Positions 17,296-25,248 of a stretch of DNA of 64,000 nt are shown one piece after another (position 1 is the first letter of the stretch; each line of letters opens with the position of its first letter). This DNA is from Palsa-360 sp963719875 (GTDB lineage Bacteria; Acidobacteriota; Terriglobia; Acidiferrales; UBA7541): positions 1,922,001-1,986,000 of the forward strand of contig CAVRDJ010000002.1 of NCBI GenBank assembly GCA_963719875.1. The letters are read 5' to 3'. A program made the translations under genes and the position numbers. The notes under the pieces are model-generated. The model was not told the DNA's origin. It saw only the letters and a program-made list of their open reading frames with translations, and did not search any database.

Positions 17296-17301
17296 ATTCC
17301 T

Positions 17302-17553
17302 ATGGCAACGCTATACGTCGAAAACATCCCCGATGATCTTTACGAGGCACTCCGCCGCCAGGCGAAGGCCCGCCGCCGCTCGATTGCCGCCGAGGTGCTG
17401 GCCCTGCTCGAGGAAAACGTCCCCACGGCGCAGGAGTTGAAATCTCGGCATGAGTGGGTCCGCAAACTCGCACGGCTGCGCAACCAGCAAACAGCATCGG
17501 GCCGCGCATTTCCCTCCACCGAGGAAATGATCCGTGAGGACCGGGAGAGGTGA
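17302..17553 (+). CDS. antitoxin, FitA/VapB-like ribbon-helix-helix
   Basis: The 83-residue protein starts MATLYVENIPDDLYEALRRQAKARRRSIAAEVLALLEE, a ribbon-helix-helix DNA-binding domain of the FitA type. The tail after residue 45 is charged and would bind and neutralise the toxin. It overlaps the toxin start by four bases (GTGA), the usual antitoxin-first order. It probably autoregulates its own promoter. Confidence 0.88.
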   Translation: MATLYVENIPDDLYEALRRQAKARRRSIAAEVLALLEENVPTAQELKSRHEWVRKLARLRNQQTASGRAFPSTEEMIREDRER

Positions 17554-17996
17554 GCCTTGTCGTCGTGGACGCGAGCGTCGCGGCAAAATGGTTCCTGCCG
17601 GAAAATGGGGAAGCGCTCGCGGATCGGGCCCTTGCGTTGCTCGACCAATACGATAAGAAGGAAGTCCAGTTCGTGGTCCCTGACTTGTTCTATGTGGAAA
17701 TTGCTAGCGCAATTTGGAAGGCGGTTCGCGTTGGTCGTGTTCCGCGAGCATTTGGGGATCAAGCACTGGTGTTGCTAACTCAGCGTGAGTTCGCAACCGT
17801 TCCCTCGCTGAAATTGTTGGATAGTGCGTTCCAAATCGCAACGGCTTATGGGCGGAGCGTGTATGACAGCCTCTACGTCGCACTTGCCGTGCAAACCAAT
17901 TCGCAGCTCGTTACTGCGGACGAACGCCTAGCCAATTCGCTGGCCGCCCACTTTCCGGTCAATTGGTTGGGAGCGATCAAGAACTTGATTCAATAA
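17550..17996 (+). CDS. VapC-like PIN-domain toxin
   Basis: The 148-residue PIN protein has the acidic residues expected of the ribonuclease site: LVVVDASVAAKWF (Asp near residue 7), FYVEIASAIWK (Glu), YDSLYVALA (Asp) and LVTADERLAN (Asp). PIN toxins cleave RNA when released from the antitoxin. The start is GTG, translationally coupled to the antitoxin. All catalytic positions are present, so it should be active. Its RNA target is unknown. Confidence 0.9.
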   Translation: MSLVVVDASVAAKWFLPENGEALADRALALLDQYDKKEVQFVVPDLFYVEIASAIWKAVRVGRVPRAFGDQALVLLTQREFATVPSLKLLDSAFQIATAYGRSVYDSLYVALAVQTNSQLVTADERLANSLAAHFPVNWLGAIKNLIQ

Positions 17997-18005
17997 ATTG
18001 AAAGG

Positions 18006-19256
18006 TTAGGCTGTGGCGGACTTGAACGATTCGACTTTTTCAACTCGGCCGGCGGCGTAACGGTAACGCTCGATGGCCATGGTGTCGATTCCCTGGCGGA
18101 TCAGCGCATCGATGTCTAGCGTACTTTCCGCGTGGTCGAGTTCCTCGACGGAGGCGTGCAATGCGGGGTTGCGCGGCAGGAAGATGGGGCAGCAATCGTG
18201 GAAAGGTTCGGCGGAGATGTCATGCGTGCCGATTTTGCGCGCGGCGTCCATGATTTCAATTTTGTCGTCGCCGGCAAGCGGGCGGTAGAGCGGCATGCGC
18301 ACGGCAGCGCCGACGGCGGCCATGTTGTGCAGAGTTTGCGAAGCGACTTGGGCCAGGCTGTCTCCGGTGATGAGTCCAAGAGCGCGATTCGAGCGCGCCA
18401 CTCGTTCGGCGATGCGCAGCATCATCCGGCGATAGAGGAGAATGCGGAATTCCTCCGGTGCGTGCGCCACAATTTCCCTCTGGATTGGCTCGAACGGGAC
18501 GAGATGAAGTTTTGCTGAAAATTGCCATGGCACCAGGCGCTTCACCAGTTCCCGCGCCACGTGCACTGAAGACTCGCCGGGCCGCGCGCCGCCTCCCCAG
18601 AAGTGCACGAAATTCAAGTGCGCGCCGCGCTTCATCATCTTGTGCGCCGCGACCGCGGAATCGAATCCTCCTGAAAGCAGGCACGTCATGCGCCCGGCCG
18701 TGTTTGGCGGAAGTCCTCCCGCGCCGGGAATTTTTCGCGCATACACCAGCAGCGATGGACCGGGCGGAATCTCAATTCGGCAAGTCAGTTCCGGATCGTT
18801 GAGCTTGACGCGAGCCTGGCGTCCTTCGTCGCGCAATTGATCCACCAAATACTGGCCGACGGAAACGTCGATATCGACCGAACTTTGCGGGAACGATTTG
18901 TCGCTGCGTTTGGCGCGCACTGCAAACGTCTCAAATTTCTCGCCGCGAACTTCTTCCCACGCCGCGCGGCCCAGAGCCGCGAGATCGTCCTCGCTCCCGC
19001 GCGGAACTACTCGAGCCACGGCATAAAATGCCACGCCGAACACGCGCTCGATGCGCGCGACCGCTTCCTTCGCCGAAGTGCCTTCGCCGAATTCCACGAG
19101 CAAACGGTCGCCGGGCCGCAGAATGCGTTCGACGGGCAAGCCTTCGAGCGCGCGCTTCAGCGCCATGTGCAGCTTGCTTAAAAAGAAGCGGCGATTGCCG
19201 CCCTTAAGCCACAGCTCGTGGTAGTGAACGACGATGACGAGTTTCGACTTTTCCAC
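18006..19256 (-). CDS. thiI: tRNA 4-thiouridine synthase ThiI
   Basis: The 416-residue protein has an N-terminal ferredoxin-like and THUMP region (residues about 1-170), then a PP-loop ATPase motif LLSGGFDSAVAAHK (SGGFDS at 195-200). The cysteine motif FHDCCPIFLP, near residue 355, corresponds to the sulfur-transfer cysteine of E. coli ThiI. ThiI adenylates U8 of tRNA and inserts sulfur, and can also supply sulfur for thiamine thiazole. There is no C-terminal rhodanese domain, so a separate sulfurtransferase or IscS-type donor must deliver sulfur. It converges with the toxin gene, with a 9-base gap. Confidence 0.95.
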   Translation of the reverse strand: MEKSKLVIVVHYHELWLKGGNRRFFLSKLHMALKRALEGLPVERILRPGDRLLVEFGEGTSAKEAVARIERVFGVAFYAVARVVPRGSEDDLAALGRAAWEEVRGEKFETFAVRAKRSDKSFPQSSVDIDVSVGQYLVDQLRDEGRQARVKLNDPELTCRIEIPPGPSLLVYARKIPGAGGLPPNTAGRMTCLLSGGFDSAVAAHKMMKRGAHLNFVHFWGGGARPGESSVHVARELVKRLVPWQFSAKLHLVPFEPIQREIVAHAPEEFRILLYRRMMLRIAERVARSNRALGLITGDSLAQVASQTLHNMAAVGAAVRMPLYRPLAGDDKIEIMDAARKIGTHDISAEPFHDCCPIFLPRNPALHASVEELDHAESTLDIDALIRQGIDTMAIERYRYAAGRVEKVESFKSATA

Positions 19257-19686
19257 AGGTTCCCCGGAGGGCGTTCGAATACGCTCAGTATAACAGCCGC
19301 ACGCAGAGATTGCCCAACGTTGTGGGCCAATGGATCTGGCGCTCAGCGCCGAACTGCCGCAAGAGCAATGTCCACAGTCAGTTGGCGGTGCATTCCGCGT
19401 GAAACGAATTGCTCCTCATGCGGACATCATGGTTCGAAGAAATCCGGGCGGCCCACTCGGTACACTCCCTTCCATCCAACGTGATAATTTCTCTTTCGTA
19501 ACGCTGCCGAAACATTCCCCAGACTATTGTGGACGCCGCTCGGGATGTGTCGTATACCCGAGTACAGGCTGCTGCAAGTCCCAGACAAAATGGGGCGGGC
19601 CACGGGAAGCGACCGCTAGGGTAGTTGACGCATCTGATCTGATGACACTCAGAGCGTCCTGGGTCCCCGAGACGCGGGAGCGAGCG
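19257..19686. other. gene-free stretch upstream of thiI
   Basis: I see no convincing gene, RNA or repeat here. An open frame runs through it on the plus strand into the next gene, but its residues look random. Confidence 0.4.
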
Positions 19687-19965
19687 ATGTGGGACAAGAA
19701 CGATTGGCACCAGTTCTTCGCAATCGCCAGCCGACATTGGGAGCGACGCCGACCACCTCGCCCGGTTTACCCCAGCGGTAAGCAGCGTGTGCTTCCTGCC
19801 GTTGGCTTTAGTCTCTCTGAACTCGATGATGCCGGGATCAACATGGAAGCCGCGGAGCAATTGGGCCTGCCCGTCGACGCGGCCCGGATCGGCGCCTACG
19901 GCCCGAATGTTTCGGCGTTGCGCGAATTTGTCCGTTCCGCGCGCCAGCCCGGAAAATTGGGATAA
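19687..19965 (+). CDS. small protein with ribosomal L13e-like domain
   Basis: From the ATG at 19687 the product has 92 residues. Its second half, GFSLSELDDAGINMEAAEQLGLPVDAARIGAYGPNVSALREFV, resembles the core of ribosomal protein L13e of eukaryotes and some archaea (GF-x-L-x-EL-x-x-AGI ... VD-x-R ... N-x-x-L). The basic first half includes SRHWERRRPPRPVYPSGKQR. L13e is not a normal bacterial ribosomal protein, so the role is unknown; RNA or ribosome binding is a guess. Upstream in-frame starts (such as 19642) exist, and GGGAGCG near 19677 supports 19687. Confidence 0.6.
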   Translation: MWDKNDWHQFFAIASRHWERRRPPRPVYPSGKQRVLPAVGFSLSELDDAGINMEAAEQLGLPVDAARIGAYGPNVSALREFVRSARQPGKLG

Positions 19966-20338
19966 TTTGGTATAAAGTTGCCACTATATCCTCGGGGCGA
20001 ACCGTGTCTGTATAGCTCCCTCGAGAACTCAAATCCGCAGGCAAAGATGACTCCGCAACGAAAACCTGCACCAAGTCTGCTTTCCCCGCAAGGTCTTTGG
20101 TTTCAGTAGCGCAGGCTTCAGCCTGTGGGTTTTGAATTTGCCAAGGCGGAAAACCGACAGGCGGAAACCTGTGCTGCTTACCCCCTAGACAGGAGAACCT
20201 TTTCTAACCATTCCGCATCGAATTGGCGTGCGACGTGTCCCGCGGTTCCCGCACTAATAAAGTACGCTACATTTTGAGCCGCAGCACTTGACGCGGGGAA
20301 AACTTCGGGTAAACTTCCCTTTCTGTCTCTGGAAGCTG
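19966..20338. other. intergenic stretch with one decayed repeat
   Basis: Apart from the degenerate BIME at 20106-20180, no gene or clear signal is visible. The 3' part before 20339 is the leader of the next small gene. Confidence 0.5.
20106..20180. repeat. BIME-like repeat, family A, decayed right half
   Basis: The left half GTAGCGCAGGCTTCAGCCTG is intact. The right half is altered (GACAGGCGGAAACCTGTGCTGC), with a mutated stem and a lost CTAC end. Confidence 0.7.
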
Positions 20339-20647
20339 ATGCAGACTGTATCCAACACGACCCTGCTGGCCGCCGCCAACGCGGCTGACGAAACCCTGCA
20401 CGACTTCGATTTCCCGCAGCGGGAGGCGGCCTTCTTCTACGGCCTATTCCTGCGCGGGCATTCCGCCGAAGAGCTGCGCCGGGACATCGACGTCCCTCCC
20501 GCGGTGCTGCTGAAGTGGCATCGCGAATCCGAGCGCGACCCCTCGCTGCGTGACGTCTTCACCCGCATGGTCGATTACCGCCGCCACGTCCTCGCCATTT
20601 TCGAAGCGCTCGTCGACACCGAATCGCGCCCCCAGCGCGTGCAGTAA
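20339..20647 (+). CDS. small conserved-looking protein with helix-turn-helix-like segment
   Basis: I do not recognise the family. The 102-residue product from the ATG at 20339 contains LRGHSAEELRRDIDVPPAVLLKWHRES (residues about 39-65), which resembles a homeodomain-like helix-turn-helix. A helical tail with Arg and Asp follows. Codon use looks like the neighbouring genes. It stands alone, 40 bases before a repeat and 150 bases before a histidine kinase. A DNA-binding role is only a possibility. Confidence 0.6.
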   Translation: MQTVSNTTLLAAANAADETLHDFDFPQREAAFFYGLFLRGHSAEELRRDIDVPPAVLLKWHRESERDPSLRDVFTRMVDYRRHVLAIFEALVDTESRPQRVQ

Positions 20648-20686
20648 AATTCCCGATTACGAGGTATTTGCGTTCCGACCGTTTCA

Positions 20687-20758
20687 GTAGCGCGGGCTTC
20701 AGCCTGCGGAATTTCCCGGACGAACGAAACAAACCCCGCAGGCTGAAGCCTGCGCTAC
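20687..20758. repeat. BIME-like repeat, family A
   Basis: Complete pair: GTAG head at 20687, two stems with AGGCTGAAGCCT/GGCTTCAGCC, CTAC end at 20758. Confidence 0.85.
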
Positions 20759-20794
20759 TGGCGCCCGTGTTAGACTTTGCCGGAGCCCTGCTGA

Positions 20795-22078
20795 ATGCTG
20801 GACCGTGAACGATCGGCAATTCGTGACCTCCGTCTGAGTTGGATTGATCTGATCTGGCTGGTCTTTCTGGGCGGCTTGGCGCTACTCCCCCCTCTTGACG
20901 AAATCCATAAACAACTGATCCTTCTCGCGATCGCCGTCTTCCAGCTTTTTGAAGGCTGGCTGATCGGCCGATTGCCCAAGCGCGGTCCCGCCTACAGCGT
21001 AATCATCAAGATTCTGCTGGCCACCCTGCTGCTCGATCATACCGGGGAGATCGGCATCAACAGCAACTACTATCCGATCTACTTCCTGCCCGTGCTGAGC
21101 GCGGCCATGTACTTTGGCCCCTTCGTCGCGCTGGTCTGGACCGCGGCCGCATCGCTCGCCTATTTGTCGCTCCTGTATCCGGCGCTGCTGGAATCCGAGA
21201 TAACGCCCGAGGGATACAGCATCCTCGCCATCCGCGTGCTTTTCTTTTTTGTCGCCGCGATTCTGGTCAACCGCTTTGCCGTGGAAAACCGCCGGCAGGT
21301 GCAACGGTTGGAGGATCTTTCGGAAAAATTGGAAGAGACCAATCGCCAGTTGCGCCGGGCGGAAGCTGAAGCGCGGCGCGCCGAACGCCTGGCTGCGCTG
21401 GGACAACTCTCCGCGGGCCTCGCGCACGAAATCCGCAATCCGCTGGGCGTCATCAAAGGCTCGGCGGACATGCTGACCCGGAAAGTCGCAGGGTCCGAGC
21501 CCCTGGTCGCGGAGCTGGCGGGGTACATTTCCTCCGAAGTGAACCGGCTGAACGCTCTCGTCGTGCGTTTCCTCAATTTCGCGCGTCCATCGAAGCTCGA
21601 ATTGCGTCCGGAGCGGATTCCCGAAATTGTCGATCGCGCGCTCGAAGCCGCCACCGCGTCCTTCCCCAATCCGGATGTGAAAATCGAGCGCCAGTACGCT
21701 CCGAACTTGCCCGAAATTCCGGCCGACCCTCAACTCTGTGAGCAGGTGTTCGTCAATCTGATCACCAACGCCTTGCAAGCCATGCAGGCACAGGAAGCTC
21801 CGATGGACAAGACGCTGCGCCTCGCGATCGCCCCGGAAGTCTCGAGCGGCGAGCCGGGCGTCGGCGTGATCGTCGAAGATTCCGGCCCCGGCGTGCCGCC
21901 CGAATTGCGCGAGCAGATTTTCAATCCGTTTTTCACGTCGAAGAAAGATGGGGTAGGCCTCGGGCTTTCGATCGTTGCAAAAATCGTGGACGACCATCGC
22001 GGCACGATTCGCCTGGAAAACAAAACTGCTCGCGGCGCGCGCTTCCACGTGTTCTTCCCGCAGGCCGGCGCTACGTAA
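20795..22078 (+). CDS. membrane sensor histidine kinase, NtrB/PilS-like core
   Basis: The 427-residue protein has an N-terminal membrane part with about five hydrophobic segments (residues about 15-165), then a short coiled coil. The HisKA H-box LGQLSAGLAHEIRNPLGVIKG follows (His near residue 210). The ATPase domain has NLITNALQAM (N box), VEDSGPGVP (G1), FNPFFTSKKDGVGLGLSIV (F and G2). It autophosphorylates and donates phosphate to a response regulator. No regulator gene is adjacent, so it is an orphan here. The ligand sensed by the membrane domain is unknown. Confidence 0.92.
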   Translation: MLDRERSAIRDLRLSWIDLIWLVFLGGLALLPPLDEIHKQLILLAIAVFQLFEGWLIGRLPKRGPAYSVIIKILLATLLLDHTGEIGINSNYYPIYFLPVLSAAMYFGPFVALVWTAAASLAYLSLLYPALLESEITPEGYSILAIRVLFFFVAAILVNRFAVENRRQVQRLEDLSEKLEETNRQLRRAEAEARRAERLAALGQLSAGLAHEIRNPLGVIKGSADMLTRKVAGSEPLVAELAGYISSEVNRLNALVVRFLNFARPSKLELRPERIPEIVDRALEAATASFPNPDVKIERQYAPNLPEIPADPQLCEQVFVNLITNALQAMQAQEAPMDKTLRLAIAPEVSSGEPGVGVIVEDSGPGVPPELREQIFNPFFTSKKDGVGLGLSIVAKIVDDHRGTIRLENKTARGARFHVFFPQAGAT

Positions 22079-22160
22079 ACCCGCGTTCCGTCCTGAGGTG
22101 CCGGCTGGTGATGCGATTTCTAATCTTCGTCGATTTTGAGATGAGAAAAAGGACAAAGGT

Positions 22161-22177
22161 GATGTATAATATACATC
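22161..22177 (+). promoter_or_regulatory. operator-promoter of the second toxin-antitoxin pair
   Basis: GATGTATAATATACATC is a perfect inverted repeat (8-bp arms around one base) that contains a consensus -10 box TATAAT (22165-22170). The GTG start follows at 22178, about 8 bases after the -10, so the mRNA is probably leaderless. The best -35 is weak (TGAGAA, 22142-22147, 17-base spacer). A ribbon-helix-helix antitoxin is the natural ligand. Confidence 0.65.
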
Positions 22178-22432
22178 GTGAAACGCACCCAACTCTACTT
22201 GCATGAAGACATCTGGAAGGTCTTGCATATTCGCTCCCGCCAGCAAGGAACGTCCATATCGGACCTGGTCCGGCAGGCCGTCCGCGAAAAGTATGGAAGC
22301 TCCCCCGTAGGCCGCAGGCAGGCCATGCAGGCGTTGGTCGGTATGTGGCAAGACCGTGAAGATCTGCCGGACTCAACGGCCTATGTGCGCCGGCTCCGGA
22401 AAGGGAAACGCCTCAGGAGAATTGCGCGTTGA
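22178..22432 (+). CDS. ribbon-helix-helix antitoxin (CopG-like)
   Basis: The 84-residue protein starts MKRTQLYLHEDIWKVLHIRSRQQGTSISDLVRQAVREKY, a ribbon-helix-helix domain. A basic tail (RRLRKGKRLRRIAR) should contact the toxin. The start codon is GTG with no room for a Shine-Dalgarno if transcription starts at the predicted point. The stop overlaps the toxin TTG start (TTGA). Autorepression at the 22161-22177 palindrome is likely. Confidence 0.87.
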   Translation: MKRTQLYLHEDIWKVLHIRSRQQGTSISDLVRQAVREKYGSSPVGRRQAMQALVGMWQDREDLPDSTAYVRRLRKGKRLRRIAR

Positions 22433-22806
22433 AGCCGGTTCTGATTGACTCGGACATCCTGATAGAAGTGTCGCGGGCACGAGACCAGGCCGTCCTTGCC
22501 CGCTGGGACGAGTTAAGCAGGAGCGAGATTGCTCTCCTGTGCTCTCCAGTCACCGTGGTTGAACTCTGGCACGGCGCCAGGCCGAGAGAGCAGGGCACTC
22601 TCGAAGCGCTATTCGCGACGATCCATTGTGTCTCCATCGATTCCAAAATTGGGGTGCGCGCAGGAGACTACCTGCGGCAGTACGCGAAGAGTCACCAGGT
22701 CGAATTGGGAGACGCGCTGATTGCGGCCACGGCCTCGATCCACAATCTGGAACTCTGGACACGCAACCGCCGCCACTACCCCATGGAAGACGTGGTTTTC
22801 TTCTAG
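22429..22806 (+). CDS. VapC-like PIN-domain toxin
   Basis: The 125-residue PIN protein has VLIDSDILIEVSR (Asp near residues 7 and 9), VVELWHGAR (Glu), VELGDALIAATASIHNLELWTRNRRHYP (Asp near residue 95, then the C-terminal TRNxxHY motif typical of VapC). Acidic ribonuclease residues are complete. The start is TTG coupled to the antitoxin. AGGAG at 22415-22419 lies nine bases before it. Confidence 0.9.
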   Translation: MKPVLIDSDILIEVSRARDQAVLARWDELSRSEIALLCSPVTVVELWHGARPREQGTLEALFATIHCVSIDSKIGVRAGDYLRQYAKSHQVELGDALIAATASIHNLELWTRNRRHYPMEDVVFF

Positions 22807-22865
22807 CCGGCGTTCCTCACAGGAATCCCGATCGGTGGAGCGCAAACGGAGTGAACACGATTTTG

Positions 22866-22881
22866 GTAGCGCTGGCGCTAC
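22866..22881. repeat. minimal GTAG...CTAC palindrome
   Basis: GTAGCGCTGGCGCTAC is a 16-base hairpin with the same ends as the larger BIMEs. It may be a collapsed repeat left after internal deletion. Confidence 0.45.
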
Positions 22882-22952
22882 GAAAACCTGTGGCCCATCG
22901 TGAATCGGATGAGCCACATTTTGCAGATTGGTTTCGCCGCGAGAAACGCGGG

Positions 22953-23816
22953 CTATTGGTTTGACCGGTAGATGACGTCCTGAGGGCCGTCCACAATTTT
23001 GAAATCCGCAGGGACGGTGAACAGCGAAGCATCGGGCTCTGATCGCACGAGATTCGTAAGCTTGAAAGTTTGCTCGCCCATTCGCGGATCGCTTCGCTTG
23101 CTGTAGACAATGGTCTTCAGATCGGGCGACGTCCAGACCTCTGTGACAATGCGGATGGGCCGATCATTGCCAATTTCTCCCGTGGGAATCGTGCGCGTCG
23201 TTCGCACCCCATTTACCAGGACGCCCTCCATGGTTTGAGAGCCGAGGTCCTCCGTGTTGACCTGGCCCTGATCATTATTGGCGATAAAAGTTCTTTGCAT
23301 CATGATCGCGGGCGGTGGCGGTCCACTGGCGGATACCACGTTTCCCATTTGCATGATGGCTTTGCCGGGGCCGCCGCTCAATGGGCCGGAAGTAGTTATG
23401 TTCGCGGGAAGAGCCGGCAATTTCTGCGCCGTCTTATCCGTCAAATTCAGTGTGTAAGCCGTTTGCGCCACAGGATCCTGGATGAAGACGAGGTGCGGCG
23501 CATCGGCGGCGGACAGATTGCCGATGGCTGGCAAGGATGCGTCCTGGCGCGTGCGGCCCAGCGAATCTCGCGCAATGTTTCCGGTGCTGGTTTGAGTGAT
23601 GCGAGTTCCATCGCCCAGGATCTGGACATTTTCGTTTGTACTCGTGGCGGAATAGGGCGCGCCTTGAACCGGTGCGCCGGGCGGTTTCCCGAGGACCCCG
23701 ACGCCGACGGTTGTAACGGGCCCGGCGCTTTGAAAGAAAACTGCGTTTCCGGGCTCCTGGGCAAACGCGCAAGATGAGGCCGTCAGAATCATGACTAAGA
23801 TGAATGAGCGTTTCAT
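22953..23816 (-). CDS. secreted protein of unknown function in an ECF sigma operon
   Basis: The 287-residue precursor has a signal peptide (MKRSFILVMILTASSCAFA, cut before QEPG). The mature part has no motif I can name. It contains GTRITQTSTGNIARDSLGRTRQD, VLVNGVRTTRTIPTGEIGNDRPIRIVTEVWTS and a C-terminal DASLFTVPADFKIVDGP. These recur in secreted proteins encoded beside ECF sigma factors, especially in Acidobacteriota (recalled, not searched). It overlaps the anti-sigma gene by ATGA and is probably the third gene of that operon. It likely acts in the cell envelope. Confidence 0.75.
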   Translation of the reverse strand: MKRSFILVMILTASSCAFAQEPGNAVFFQSAGPVTTVGVGVLGKPPGAPVQGAPYSATSTNENVQILGDGTRITQTSTGNIARDSLGRTRQDASLPAIGNLSAADAPHLVFIQDPVAQTAYTLNLTDKTAQKLPALPANITTSGPLSGGPGKAIMQMGNVVSASGPPPPAIMMQRTFIANNDQGQVNTEDLGSQTMEGVLVNGVRTTRTIPTGEIGNDRPIRIVTEVWTSPDLKTIVYSKRSDPRMGEQTFKLTNLVRSEPDASLFTVPADFKIVDGPQDVIYRSNQ

Positions 23817-24445
23817 GGCTGTGTCGTTCTCCTCTCAAATCCTGCAAGTCGTGGCCGCAAACGAAGGCGCTCTGCCGATCCATCCGCTGCAATCGTAACG
23901 TCTGCGACAAAATGCATGCCTTCCGGAACAGCGCCCGGCGGAAACATTTCCTCGGCGGGGATGGCGATCTGGATCACGGGTTCATCCGGCAGGGAATAGG
24001 CATTTTGGTTTTGCGCGAGCGCGGAATTTTCATTCTGATTTTGCACGGGCGCGACGGCATGTTGCCGATGAACTCGGTGGACCGAACGAACAGGAGCGGG
24101 CAATCCTTTCCCAACAACGGCCGGGGAAGCCGCTGCCGCTGCTTCTGGAGCATGAAGCGCGGGTGATTTGCCGGGTGTTCGTGGCAAGATCAAAAACAGC
24201 AGCATCAGAACACCCACCGCACCCGCCGCTGATACCACCGGCACCCAGCGGGGCATTCCCCGGCGCGCGTTCGGTGCAATGGCCTCTTCGCAGTACGCGT
24301 CAAATTCGCTGCTCGCGCGTTTGTACGCGTCGACTCGGCACCGGCATTCGGAGCAGGTCTCCAGGTGCCGCTCCACCGCGGCGGTTTCCTCGGCCGGCAG
24401 CTCGTGGTCCAGCCACGCGATCAGTTTTCCAGAAAAGTCACACAT
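23813..24445 (-). CDS. anti-sigma factor with zinc-finger and one membrane segment
   Basis: The 210-residue protein starts with a ZAS-type zinc-binding anti-sigma domain (ERHLETCSECRCRVDAY, H-x3-C-x2-C near residues 26-33). A membrane segment VVSAAGAVGVLMLLFLILP follows near residues 70-90, and then a Pro/Ala/Asn/Gln-rich periplasmic part. It should hold the sigma factor encoded just upstream, with which it overlaps by eight bases. The periplasmic tail may sense the signal. The stop overlaps the secreted-protein ATG. Confidence 0.85.
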   Translation of the reverse strand: MCDFSGKLIAWLDHELPAEETAAVERHLETCSECRCRVDAYKRASSEFDAYCEEAIAPNARRGMPRWVPVVSAAGAVGVLMLLFLILPRTPGKSPALHAPEAAAAASPAVVGKGLPAPVRSVHRVHRQHAVAPVQNQNENSALAQNQNAYSLPDEPVIQIAIPAEEMFPPGAVPEGMHFVADVTIAADGSAERLRLRPRLAGFERRTTQP

Positions 24446-24977
24446 GGCATTTCTCCGCTAATTTTTTGATTGCGCGATCCACCGTGTCACTCACCGTGGA
24501 TGTTGCAATCCCCAAGACTTCGCCAATTTCGCGATACCGCAATCCCGCGGCGCGCAACAGCAGGCACTCTCGTTCGGACGCCGTCAACAGGCGGATCGCC
24601 TTTCCCAACTGCTGGAACTTCTCCTTCTCGAGCACGGCGCGTTCCGGCGTCGCCTCGTGGGAGACCGAGTCAATTTCGGTATCCATGGGCGAGCCGAAAT
24701 TTCGGTCGTAACGATTCTGGCGATTTCTAGCCTGATTGTGGGCCACGCGAAACAACCAGCCTCGAATGTTTTCCTGTGAACCGCCCGAGGACAAGTGGCG
24801 GTGCAGGATCAGAAAAGCATCTTGCACCACGTCCTGCGCTTCGTCGCTCGAAAGTCCGAGGCATACCAGGTATCGAAGCAATGGTTTGCGCAGTTCGCGG
24901 TACAGGGTGGTAGCCTCACAAGCGCCGGTCGATACGCGCGAGAGCGGCAGGGCTAGGGGTGCGGCATCGCCACTCAT
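24438..24977 (-). CDS. ECF sigma-70 family RNA polymerase sigma factor
   Basis: The 179-residue protein has sigma region 2 (residues about 22-90, with DEAQDVVQDAFLILHRHL and NIRGWLFRVAHNQARNRQ). Region 4 (about 120-175) has LTASERECLLLRAAGLRYREIGEVLGIATSTVSDTVDRAIKKL. It directs RNA polymerase to stress or envelope genes and is controlled by the downstream anti-sigma factor. The order sigma, anti-sigma, secreted protein is one tight minus-strand operon. No autoregulated promoter motif could be assigned with confidence upstream. Confidence 0.93.
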   Translation of the reverse strand: MSGDAAPLALPLSRVSTGACEATTLYRELRKPLLRYLVCLGLSSDEAQDVVQDAFLILHRHLSSGGSQENIRGWLFRVAHNQARNRQNRYDRNFGSPMDTEIDSVSHEATPERAVLEKEKFQQLGKAIRLLTASERECLLLRAAGLRYREIGEVLGIATSTVSDTVDRAIKKLAEKCHV

Positions 24978-25146
24978 GAGGTCCTCATCATCGCGCTTCT
25001 ATGTGTATAACAAGTGAGGGTCACGGTTTTCCGGATTGCTAGCGTAGATCGATGCTTTTTTCATGTGTTAGGTTAGCCGGTGGCACGTGGGCGCGACTCG
25101 ATAATTGCTGCCGCTTCAGTGAGTGGGGGCGCCAGTGAGGGATTTG

Positions 25147-25248
25147 GTAGCACAGCCACTCCTGGCTGTGCGGTTTTGTGAGTCGCACATTTACCGACCA
25201 ACGCAACTACGGTTGCAAAAACCGAACAGCCAGGAGTGGCTGTGCTAC
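25147..25248. repeat. BIME-like repeat, family C
   Basis: GTAG, CACAGCCACTCCTGGCTGTG stem, long spacer, and inverted copy ending CTAC at 25245-25248. The end lies directly against the stop codon of the NIPSNAP gene. Confidence 0.85.

Noticed and set aside
19330..19686. Coding sequence upstream of the L13e-like protein
   Set aside because: The frame is open, but the residues look random and a better-supported start exists at 19687.
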